57,744 bases of DNA from Lachnospiraceae bacterium (lineage in GTDB: Bacteria; Bacillota; Clostridia; Lachnospirales; Lachnospiraceae), in contig JAFZMO010000146.1 in NCBI GenBank assembly GCA_017551165.1, positions 1 through 57,744 of the forward strand. Direction: 5' to 3'. Of this stretch, positions 16,777 through 24,399 are shown one piece after another. The notes under the pieces are model-generated. The model did not search any database. It saw only the letters and a list, made by a program, of their open reading frames with translations, and was not told where the DNA came from. Positions within the stretch are counted from its first letter, which is position 1. Each line of letters starts with the position of its first letter. The translations under genes were made by a program, and so were the position numbers.

Positions 16777-16849
16777 AGTCGTTTACTCCTTGTCATCCAT
16801 TCAGAATTCGTATTTCGGAAAATGTATTCCCCAATCCATCGTCCGTTTT

Positions 16850-17386
16850 CTACTTCCCCTTGGCGATCTCCTCGTTGATCTCCGCTGCCACCGACGCGAG
16901 GATCATCTCGAGATAGCGCTCCGGCTCCGGGTACGTGTTCCGGCGGATCTTGAATTCGTCGAGAGACCCGATCAGTCTGCGGATCGGATCTCGGTACCGG
17001 TTCAGCACCAGCATCGTTCCGACCACTTCCTTCTGGTCGTAGTGGACCATCACGCCCGCGCTGTAGCTCTCGTAGTACGACACGATCCCCTTCTTCCAGA
17101 GATAGAAGACACTGTTGACGATCCTTCGTCCCTCGTCCACCGGCTCCGCGTTCGCGTTGGCCACGCTCTGCGCATCGCTTCCGTAGTAGAGCTGCTCGAT
17201 GCTCATGCCGAGTCCGCGTGCGATCTTCGCGATCGTCGTCAGATTTGGGATCTTTCTTGAATTCTCATAGGCGCTCAGCGTCGTGTTCGCGATCCCGCTC
17301 CGCTTGGCCAGCTCCTCCTGGGAAATTCTCTTTTTTTGTCTCGCTTCTCGAATATTTTCACCGATTTTGTCTTCGTATGTCTCCAT
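16850..17386 (-). CDS. XRE-family transcriptional regulator
   Basis: The product is 178 residues, starting at the ATG behind GGAGG. The N-terminal helix-turn-helix (about 9-65) reads IREARQKKRISQEELAKRSG then NTTLSAYENSRKIPNLTTI. The C-terminal ~100 residues are an unassigned domain that may sense a ligand or dimerise. It has a near-consensus promoter. Two copies of AGTTAAA, 41 bases apart, lie over the start region and the leader, as expected for autorepression. It precedes glmS on the same strand, so it may set glmS output or control the divergent TlpA gene. Confidence 0.9.
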   Translation of the reverse strand: METYEDKIGENIREARQKKRISQEELAKRSGIANTTLSAYENSRKIPNLTTIAKIARGLGMSIEQLYYGSDAQSVANANAEPVDEGRRIVNSVFYLWKKGIVSYYESYSAGVMVHYDQKEVVGTMLVLNRYRDPIRRLIGSLDEFKIRRNTYPEPERYLEMILASVAAEINEEIAKGK

Positions 17387-17419
17387 GTGCTACCTCCAAC
17401 GGGGGGCATTTTGCGCCAA

Positions 17420-17475
17420 ATAGTTAAACTATCGTGTAATTTTCTTCAATTCATGTGTAACAAGTTAAATCATCG
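17420..17475. promoter_or_regulatory. Paired operator candidates for the XRE regulator
   Basis: ATAGTTAAACTAT (17420-17432) is a perfect 13-base palindrome with a central base. AGTTAAATCATCG (17463-17475) repeats its half-site. Compared directly, AGTTAAACTATCGTGTA and AGTTAAATCATCGTTGTA are near-identical direct repeats 41 bases apart, about four helical turns. The second covers the predicted transcription start of the XRE gene. Confidence 0.6.
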
Positions 17476-17483
17476 TTGTATAT

Positions 17484-17512
17484 ATTATACTACGATTTTT
17501 CGGAAATTGCAA
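17484..17512 (-). promoter_or_regulatory. Sigma-A-like promoter of the XRE gene (and probably glmS)
   Basis: TTGCAA (17507-17512), a 17-base spacer and TATAAT (17484-17489) on the minus strand. It is among the best promoters in the window and sits directly upstream of the operator candidates. Confidence 0.8.
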
Positions 17513-17535
17513 TAGGCGACGCGAAGGCGCCCGTC

Positions 17536-17564
17536 TTCCATTTTCCGCCCGCGTATGGTACAAT
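17536..17564 (+). promoter_or_regulatory. Probable promoter of the TlpA-4Fe-4S operon
   Basis: TACAAT (17559-17564) with a weak -35 TTCCAT (17536-17541) and a 17-base spacer, divergent from the XRE promoter. A copy of CATTTTCCG overlaps the -35 region. Confidence 0.55.
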
Positions 17565-17616
17565 ATAGGTTGGGTCTACGCATAATGCGTGTCCCGGGAA
17601 AGGAATTACTTCGAAT

Positions 17617-18288
17617 ATGAACAATCTGACGAACAAGAAAAAAGCGCTCACCGCGCTTCTGTTATCTCTTATGCTGATCCTTGCGATGTCCGTTGCCGCA
17701 GGCTGCACCTTCGGCGACACGGACGATACCGGTGAGGATGGCACTCCCACCCTTGCGGTCACGACAGCGACGCCCACGCCCGAGGGCTATGACCCGGGCA
17801 CACCGACGCCCGCCGAGAACAAGTTCCCGAACCGTCCCAATGCGGACACGCGTTCCGGCTCGGCGAAGGAGCTGTCCGAGGGTGACGTCGCACCGGAGTT
17901 CTCGGTATCGCTTTTGGACGGCAGCACCTTCCGCCTGTCCGAGCACGACGACGAGGTCGTTCTGTTGAACTTCTGGGCGACCTGGTGCGGTCCCTGCGTC
18001 CGCGAGATGCCCGATCTTCAGAAGCTCTACAAGGAAAACCGTGCCGGCTTCGCGATGTGCTGTATCAGCGTCAGCGACCCGCTCTCCGATGTGAAGCTGT
18101 TTGTCAATGAGAACAATTTTGAGAGGGGAATGCTCGGTTGCGCCACCGGCTCTGCTCTCGGCGAGTACTACCCGAGCGACTACATCCCCTACACCGTCGT
18201 CGTCGACCACGGCATCGTCCGCGAGACGATCATCGGAACCCATTCCTACAGCGATTATTGCAAGATCATCGAAAAATATCTCAAGTAA
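17617..18288 (+). CDS. TlpA/ResA-type thioredoxin-fold lipoprotein
   Basis: The product is 223 residues. The signal peptide ends in the lipobox AAGC, with lipidated Cys30, so the protein is anchored outside the membrane. A Thr/Pro-rich linker (about 40-70) follows. The thioredoxin-like domain shows APEFSVSLLDGSTF, then LLNFWATWCGPCVREM with the redox pair CGPC near residue 125, and the cis-Pro region YIPYTVV. TlpA-like proteins reduce or oxidise disulfides on extracytoplasmic targets. It is followed 31 bases later by a membrane 4Fe-4S protein that could supply electrons, an arrangement I take as one redox unit. Confidence 0.92.
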   Translation: MNNLTNKKKALTALLLSLMLILAMSVAAGCTFGDTDDTGEDGTPTLAVTTATPTPEGYDPGTPTPAENKFPNRPNADTRSGSAKELSEGDVAPEFSVSLLDGSTFRLSEHDDEVVLLNFWATWCGPCVREMPDLQKLYKENRAGFAMCCISVSDPLSDVKLFVNENNFERGMLGCATGSALGEYYPSDYIPYTVVVDHGIVRETIIGTHSYSDYCKIIEKYLK

Positions 18289-18319
18289 CATTTTCCGAAG
18301 ATGACTCAGGAGTCCGCCC

Positions 18320-19306
18320 ATGGCCAAGCTCAAGACGACAAATGCAACCCCGAACTCGCCGCGCGTACGCCGCTACACGCAGCTGATGGCGGCCGTGCTC
18401 TACAACTGCCATTTCCGAGGATTTGCCCAGGGCAAGATCTACAAGGGCGACCTCAAGGGCGTCTGCGCGCCGGGCCTCAACTGCTACTCGTGCCCCGGCG
18501 CCGTCGCGTCGTGCCCGCTCGGCAGCCTGCAGTTCGCGCTCGTCAACTCGCATTACCGCTTCCCCTACTACATTCTGGGGACGCTCCTTCTGTTCGGGCT
18601 GTTCCTCGGCCGCGTCATCTGCGGTTTTCTCTGCCCTGTCGGTCTTCTGCAGGAGCTGCTGCACAAGATCCCCTCGCCGAAGATCCGCAAGAGCCGCGTC
18701 ACGCGTGTGCTCTCCTACCTCAAATACGTGCTTCTCGCGGTGCTGGTCATCGTGATCCCTCTTTGGAATCTCGCGCCCGGCTTCTGCAAGTATGTCTGCC
18801 CCGCCGGCACGTTCGAGGCCGGTCTGCCGCTCACGCTCAAAAACAAGCAGCTGCGCGCCATGACCGGGGTTCTCTTCTCCTGGAAAATTCTCCTTCTGAC
18901 GCTGATCCTCGTGCTCTGCGTCGTTTGCTTCCGCGCCTTCTGCCGGTTCCTGTGCCCGCTCGGCGCGATCTACTCGTTCTTCCATCCGGTCAACGTCTTC
19001 GGCATTCGCGTCGACACCAATCTCTGCACGAACTGCGACGCCTGCGTGAACCACTGCCCGATGGACATCCGCCGCGTCGGCGACCGCGAGTGCGTTCACT
19101 GCGGCAGCTGCCGCTCCGTCTGCCCTACCGGCGCGATCCGGTACGGCTACAAAAAAGGCGGCGCAGCTCACGCTGTCACCGCCGTTCGTATCGTTCTTCT
19201 CATCCTTGCCATTCTACTCGTGTGGTATGGCTTGCATCAAGGCGATCTCGACTCTCTGAAGGCCAAGGCCTTCCGCATCTGCTACGAGTGCATCGGCATC
19301 GGCTGA
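18320..19306 (+). CDS. Membrane 4Fe-4S protein (NapH/CcoG-like)
   Basis: The product is 328 residues, starting behind CAGGAG. Hydrophobic segments lie near residues 75-95, 130-150, 190-215 and 290-310. Cys-rich membrane motifs FLGRVICGFLCPVG and FCRFLCPLGA match the NapH/RdxA group. Two ferredoxin clusters follow: CTNCDACVNHCP and CVHCGSCRSVCP. An early cysteine group (CAPGLNCYSCPGAVASCP) may hold another cofactor or disulfide. The likely role is passing electrons across the membrane to the TlpA lipoprotein encoded just upstream; this pairing is inference. It converges with the AlgX-like gene and no clear terminator separates them. Confidence 0.9.
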   Translation: MAKLKTTNATPNSPRVRRYTQLMAAVLYNCHFRGFAQGKIYKGDLKGVCAPGLNCYSCPGAVASCPLGSLQFALVNSHYRFPYYILGTLLLFGLFLGRVICGFLCPVGLLQELLHKIPSPKIRKSRVTRVLSYLKYVLLAVLVIVIPLWNLAPGFCKYVCPAGTFEAGLPLTLKNKQLRAMTGVLFSWKILLLTLILVLCVVCFRAFCRFLCPLGAIYSFFHPVNVFGIRVDTNLCTNCDACVNHCPMDIRRVGDRECVHCGSCRSVCPTGAIRYGYKKGGAAHAVTAVRIVLLILAILLVWYGLHQGDLDSLKAKAFRICYECIGIG

Positions 19307-19328
19307 AGCGACGCAAGTACCGTCTCTG

Positions 19329-20720
19329 TCATTTTCTCACCGAATAGTAATACCGGCCCTTCGTCTCCACGAGCACGCCGATCACGGAGCTCTCGCTCAC
19401 GCCCTCGGGCAGGTAGCAGGAGAATCCGTTGTCGCCGAGTTCCGCTGCGCCGAGCAGCTCCTGCTCGAACACCGGGAACGCCTCGTAGAACACGCTGCCC
19501 TCCCCTTCCTTAGCGACCATATACACGCGGTAAGAGTCACCGAGCCACGTCTCGTCAAGGTATCCGTAGATGTGCGACAGTCCGCCCGACTCCTCGCTCG
19601 CCCAGAAATTGTAATCGCCGGGCATGTCGATCGCATCGAGGATATCGATCTCCGCGCGCGGAGCCTCCATCAGAGGCGCCTTGGACGCCAGATTGATCAG
19701 GTTGCGCTCCACGATCTCCAGGATCACCGTGTCGGCTCCGACACGATCCACTGAGCTCATGCGGTACGGCACCGCACGCTCGAACTCCGCCTTCTTGAAC
19801 GCCTGCGCAAAATACCGCCACGTCGTGTTTCCGAACGAGTCGCGGAACATCAGCAGGCTTCCCTCTCCCGCACCGCCGACGGTCTCGATCACGAGCGATT
19901 CGTCGAAGACAACACCCTTCGTGGTGAAGGTATATTCGATGTCGGGATACTTCTGCATATCGTCGTCCGGCGCGTCAGGATACAGCATGTTCGCAAGGTC
20001 CGCATCCCAGTCGTTGCGCTCCGTGAACGTCACATTCTCAAAGAGGTCGTGCTGCGACGAGAGCCGCCCGATGATCGTGCGGTACGCAAGCATGCCGCCC
20101 TCGTACGTCCAGTGCGAGTCGCGTTCCTGGTACAGCACGCGGGAGTCCGCGCCAAACGCATCGCGCAGGTCGACAAACTTCACGCCGAGGTCGTACACCT
20201 GCGTCACGACCGCGTCGAGGTTGCTCGGGCCGTCCGCCCTGTGGTAGCGGTCGGGCATATTTTCCGAATAGAGCGTATTCTTGTTCGGCGCCACCGTGAA
20301 GACGAACTCCGCGCCGTGCTCCGCGCAGTAATCGCTCATCAGCCGAAGCGTCCTCGCGATGTTGTTTGCGTTTCGGTCGGAAAATGTTCTCACATGGCAG
20401 TAGTCGTCCGCCGTCTCCGCATAGTACAGCCAGCCGTTCTTCCCGAGGATCACCTGATTTTCCGACGACTCCCCGAACAGCTTCTCCTTCAGCGCAGTCT
20501 GCGCCTTCACCAGCCACGAGCGGCCGCCCATGTGGTCGGAGAACCACGCGTCGAACTGCGTGAAATAGTTCTTATTCAGCTTGCCGTCCTCCGTGACATG
20601 CGGAAACTCTGCCTGCTCCCGCTTCTCCGACGCGGACGTGTCCTTCGACATCCACACCGTACAGAGCGGCACCAGACAGATCATCAGATAGATCACGATG
20701 AAAGCAAGCTTCTTTCTCAT
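19329..20720 (-). CDS. AlgX/AlgJ-like SGNH (DHHW-type) protein
   Basis: The product is 463 residues with an N-terminal membrane anchor or signal (5-25). It carries the alginate O-acetyltransferase-like SGNH features: VFTVAPNKNTLY, the Asp-x-His pair in ERDSHWTYEGG (about 205), and the Ser region MFRDSFGN (about 297). Such proteins act outside the membrane, transferring acetyl groups delivered by an MBOAT partner. The partner is the adjacent gene, 11 bases upstream in the same operon. The target is probably a secreted or wall polysaccharide. It is the last gene of the envelope operon. Confidence 0.87.
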   Translation of the reverse strand: MRKKLAFIVIYLMICLVPLCTVWMSKDTSASEKREQAEFPHVTEDGKLNKNYFTQFDAWFSDHMGGRSWLVKAQTALKEKLFGESSENQVILGKNGWLYYAETADDYCHVRTFSDRNANNIARTLRLMSDYCAEHGAEFVFTVAPNKNTLYSENMPDRYHRADGPSNLDAVVTQVYDLGVKFVDLRDAFGADSRVLYQERDSHWTYEGGMLAYRTIIGRLSSQHDLFENVTFTERNDWDADLANMLYPDAPDDDMQKYPDIEYTFTTKGVVFDESLVIETVGGAGEGSLLMFRDSFGNTTWRYFAQAFKKAEFERAVPYRMSSVDRVGADTVILEIVERNLINLASKAPLMEAPRAEIDILDAIDMPGDYNFWASEESGGLSHIYGYLDETWLGDSYRVYMVAKEGEGSVFYEAFPVFEQELLGAAELGDNGFSCYLPEGVSESSVIGVLVETKGRYYYSVRK

Positions 20721-20731
20721 CTCCCAAACTC

Positions 20732-22141
20732 CTAGAACCGGAAATAAATAAACGGATTATAGCTCTCCGACGCCAGCGCCATCAGCGCCAGGCCGAGGAT
20801 CGCAAGAGCCATCGCCATCGCGGCAAAATCGCCGAAGCGCTTGCCCGAGCGGGACATCTGCCAGCGCACCGCAAGCGCCCGCGGAAGCGGCGTACAGCCG
20901 ATGACGGCGCACACAAGCACCAGGATCGCGTACGGCGACAACAGCGCCGCTGCCTTCACAAACCCAAAGCCGTTGGCTGCGCCGAAGCCGAACATCGCGG
21001 CGATCATGTAGCCCGCCTGCGACAGTGTGTCCGCGCGGAATACGACGAAGCCGATCGTCACCATGAGAAGCGCATAGATGTGGTTAAACACCTTCCAGCC
21101 GCGGCCCACGGGGATCCACTCCTTCTCCTCCAGCATCTGCAGCGTGCCGTGGAACAGACCCCACACGAGGAACGTCCAGTTCGCGCCGTGCCAGAAGCCG
21201 GTGCAGAAGAACACGACGTATTTGTTGAAGATCGTGCGCGCCTTGCCCTTGCGGTTGCCGCCGAGCGGAATGTAGAGGTAATCGCGGAACCACGTGGACA
21301 GCGAGATGTGCCAGCGGCGCCAGAACTCGCGGATGCTTCCGGAGATGTACGGATAGTTGAAGTTCTCCAGAAAATGGAACCCGAACATGCGGCCGAGGCC
21401 GATCGCCATGTCGGAGTATCCGGAGAAGTCAAAGTAGATCTGCATGAGGTACGCGATCGCACCCACCCACGAGGCGAGCAGGCCGACGTTGTCCTTCGGC
21501 ATCGCAAACACGGTGTCCGCAATGTACGCCATCGTGTTGGCGATCAGGACCTTCTTGCCGAGACCGACGCTGAACCGCAGAAGTCCCGTGTAAATGTCGT
21601 CCACGGTCGCGTTGCGGTGGCGGATCTCATTCTCGATGTCGTGGTATTTGACGATCGGGCCCGCGATGAGCTGCGGGAAGAACGAAACATAGAGAAGCAG
21701 GCGGAAGAAGCTCCGCTGCACCTCGGTCTGTCCGCGGTACACGTCGATGACGTACGAAAGCGCCTGGAACGTGTAGAAGGAGATGCCGATCGGAAGCGAC
21801 AGCTTCGGCACCGGCAGCGCCGCCCCCTCGGGGAGCACCATGTTGAGTGACTCGACGAAGAAGCCCGCGTACTTGAACACGAACAACAGACCGATATTGA
21901 CAATGACCGCGAACGTCAGGACCATTTTCCGATGACTGCCCGCCACGCCGATGCCGAAGAGGTAGTTGCAGAGCACCGAGATCAGCAGCAAAATGACATA
22001 GACAGGCTCCCCGTAAGCGTAGAACAAAATGCTCGCGAGGATCAGGACCGCATTTCTGAGCCTGCCGTTCGGAAGAACCGCGTGCAACAGAAACACGATC
22101 GGAAAGAAAATGCACAAAAACGTCACGGAACTGAAAACCAT
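20732..22141 (-). CDS. MBOAT-family O-acyltransferase (AlgI/DltB-like)
   Basis: The product is 469 residues with about ten TM segments. Signature sites are REFWRRWHISLSTWFRDYLY, IPLGGNRKGK and the catalytic histidine in CTGFWHGANWTF. AlgI/PatA-like members move acetyl groups from a cytoplasmic donor across the membrane. Paired with the AlgX-like gene this makes a polysaccharide or peptidoglycan O-acetylation module. No dlt genes are near, so D-alanylation of teichoic acid (DltB) is less likely. It lies 15 bases after the transglutaminase gene. Confidence 0.93.
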   Translation of the reverse strand: MVFSSVTFLCIFFPIVFLLHAVLPNGRLRNAVLILASILFYAYGEPVYVILLLISVLCNYLFGIGVAGSHRKMVLTFAVIVNIGLLFVFKYAGFFVESLNMVLPEGAALPVPKLSLPIGISFYTFQALSYVIDVYRGQTEVQRSFFRLLLYVSFFPQLIAGPIVKYHDIENEIRHRNATVDDIYTGLLRFSVGLGKKVLIANTMAYIADTVFAMPKDNVGLLASWVGAIAYLMQIYFDFSGYSDMAIGLGRMFGFHFLENFNYPYISGSIREFWRRWHISLSTWFRDYLYIPLGGNRKGKARTIFNKYVVFFCTGFWHGANWTFLVWGLFHGTLQMLEEKEWIPVGRGWKVFNHIYALLMVTIGFVVFRADTLSQAGYMIAAMFGFGAANGFGFVKAAALLSPYAILVLVCAVIGCTPLPRALAVRWQMSRSGKRFGDFAAMAMALAILGLALMALASESYNPFIYFRF

Positions 22142-22156
22142 AAAAACTCCCAGCGG

Positions 22157-24379
22157 TTACGGAAGCGAGTAACCGTAATAGTATTCTGCGGTGTAGCCGG
22201 ACTTGCCGGGGTACGGACCGTACTTCGTGCTCGTGTAGGTGAACGTGAACGTCTTGAGCTGCTCTGTCGTCACCATGAACACGTTGGAGCGCATCGCATC
22301 GATGTGGTACCACTGACCGTCCTTCTTGACGATCGTCCAATGATGCTCGGAGTACGAATGGCCGCCACCCTTGATGACGCGCGCTTCGTAGCCCGCCACC
22401 TTGAGGATCTCGGTCATCAGCGCCGCATAATGCCAGCAGGCGCCGCAACGCTTGTTGATCGCCTCGACCGCAAGCGTCTTGATGCCCTTGCCGCCCGAGG
22501 AGTAGTACGAGTAGTAGCTGCAGCGCTTGCGCACCCAGTTGTACAGCGCCTTGATATCCGTGCTCTTGATCTCGTTTTCGATCACGTTCTTTAAGTATTC
22601 ATCGAGGTTATCCTCGGTGATCTTGTCAAATTTCGCCGTCGCAACACCGTTAGCGTCGATCGTGTAGGTCTTGCTGCCGATCTTCTTCTCGGTGTTGGTC
22701 AGGATCTTGCCGGAGGACTCGACGTATCGCGTCTTGCCGCCGACGCGCTGCAGGCCTTCCTTCGTGATGAGGGCGCCCGAGTCGCTGAACGCGTAGAGCG
22801 ATCCCTCGACCTTCGCCGCGCCGGTCGCGATCGTTCCGTCGGAAAATACGTAGTACTTGCTGCCGCTCTTATACCACCCCGCAGACGGGAAACCGCCGCT
22901 CTCGAGGAGGTAGTAGTATTTGCCGTCGATCTTGACGTTGCCCGAGAGCATCACGCCGTCCGAACCGAAGTAGTATTTCTTGCCGTCGATCGTCGCCCAG
23001 CCCGCATGCGCGCTGCCATCATCGTGGTAGCGTGCGAGCTTGCCGTTCACCTTCTGCAAGCCCCCGGTGGGAACGCCGTCCTTGCTGAGATAGTAGTATT
23101 TGCCGTCGATCTTCGTGATACCCGTCTGGAGGTATCCGCGCACGTAGTACTGCCGTCCGACCTCAGAGTCGATGAAGCCGTCCAGATACGCGCCGTCCTC
23201 GCGGAAGTAGTACCTCGTGTCGCCGAGCTTTACCTCGCCGACATACATCAGACCGGAGTCTGCAAAGCAGTACTCCACGCCATCGATCGTCTGCCATCCG
23301 GTCACCATCGCGCCGTCGCTCTCGAAGTAGTACCGGCCGTCCTCGCGCGTTATCCAGCCGCGTGCCAGGCGATAGTCATCCTCGAAGCAGTACTGGCGCC
23401 CGTCGAGCTTCTGCTTGCCCTTCAACAGACCCTGCTCCGTGCTGTAGAAGGTGTTCCCCTCCGCGTCGTCGATCCAGCCGTAGCAGAACACGTTGTTCTT
23501 CAGGTACCACGCCGCACCGTCGATCTCGGCGACGCCGTCGATCCGCCGGCCGTCCTCCGAAAAATAGTATTCCCTGCCGCCGACGTCGACGCGCCCGAAC
23601 ACGAGCGCACCGTCCTCGCCCGGCGCATAATACAGACCGCCCGGCGTCTGCACGAATCCGGTCTGCAGGTAGCCGTTCCAGTCAAAGTAATATTCCGATG
23701 TTCCGATCTGACTGATGTCCGTCTGCATCGTGAGCGTCTTCGGCGAAAAATACCGCCTGCCCTCCTCGCAGTCGACCCATCCCGTCAGCACCTCGCCGTC
23801 CTCCGCGAAGCAGTACACACCGTCACCGAGCCTGCGCACGCCCGCCTCGATAAATCCATGCGAGTTCCGGTAATAGAGCTTGCCGTTTTCCTCATAAAAT
23901 CCCCGCTTGAGCGTTCCGTCGACCTCGTCGAACCGGTACTCCTCGCCGCCGATCGCAACAACGCCCTTCGTGATGCCGTCCTTCGTCGAATAGTAGATCC
24001 TGCCGTCCAGCTCCGCCGGCCCCTCGATCAGGAAGCCGTCTCCGTCGAACAGATACTCATTTCCCTCGGTGGCAAACCTGCCGATCACGCGGTTCCCCTC
24101 GTAGAGGTAGTACCTGCCGTCGGCGGAGTCATGCCATCCCGGCTTGTGCAGCAGCACCATGAAGACAACCACGGCGAACAATCCGAGAATTGCGGGCACC
24201 AAAAGAACCGCGAGGAGTTTCTGCCTTCTGTGCAGTTTGTTGCGCATCCGGCTTCTCCACTCGCGGATCCCATCGTTTCGGGATTCGGTATCCTCCGTCA
24301 GTTCGGCCGTCTCATACGACTCCTCCGACAAGTCGAGGTCCTCCTCCGGCTCCTCCCGGTTATCCACGTAGATTTCCAT
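22157..24379 (-). CDS. Membrane-anchored transglutaminase-like protein with wall-binding repeats
   Basis: The product is 740 residues. Residues 1-50 are acidic and cytoplasmic, a single TM lies at about 55-80, and the rest is outside. About 25 tandem repeats of the glucan/choline-binding type (patterns like IDGKYYYLSKDG, VDGREYYFSEDG, QTGFVQT) span residues 85-580. The C-terminal transglutaminase/protease-like core has Cys in NKRCGACWHYAAL, His in SEHHWTIV and Asp in WYHIDAMR. The Cys-His-Asp triad is complete. Such enzymes cross-link or cleave wall-associated proteins or peptides. It sits in the envelope operon between the peptidase and acyltransferase genes. Confidence 0.93.
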   Translation of the reverse strand: MEIYVDNREEPEEDLDLSEESYETAELTEDTESRNDGIREWRSRMRNKLHRRQKLLAVLLVPAILGLFAVVVFMVLLHKPGWHDSADGRYYLYEGNRVIGRFATEGNEYLFDGDGFLIEGPAELDGRIYYSTKDGITKGVVAIGGEEYRFDEVDGTLKRGFYEENGKLYYRNSHGFIEAGVRRLGDGVYCFAEDGEVLTGWVDCEEGRRYFSPKTLTMQTDISQIGTSEYYFDWNGYLQTGFVQTPGGLYYAPGEDGALVFGRVDVGGREYYFSEDGRRIDGVAEIDGAAWYLKNNVFCYGWIDDAEGNTFYSTEQGLLKGKQKLDGRQYCFEDDYRLARGWITREDGRYYFESDGAMVTGWQTIDGVEYCFADSGLMYVGEVKLGDTRYYFREDGAYLDGFIDSEVGRQYYVRGYLQTGITKIDGKYYYLSKDGVPTGGLQKVNGKLARYHDDGSAHAGWATIDGKKYYFGSDGVMLSGNVKIDGKYYYLLESGGFPSAGWYKSGSKYYVFSDGTIATGAAKVEGSLYAFSDSGALITKEGLQRVGGKTRYVESSGKILTNTEKKIGSKTYTIDANGVATAKFDKITEDNLDEYLKNVIENEIKSTDIKALYNWVRKRCSYYSYYSSGGKGIKTLAVEAINKRCGACWHYAALMTEILKVAGYEARVIKGGGHSYSEHHWTIVKKDGQWYHIDAMRSNVFMVTTEQLKTFTFTYTSTKYGPYPGKSGYTAEYYYGYSLP

Positions 24380-24399
24380 TCTCTCACCTAAGCTATGCC

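Noticed and set aside
16777-16849. glmS ribozyme
   Set aside because: Only 73 bases separate the XRE gene from glmS, too short for the ribozyme, and no conserved core is visible.
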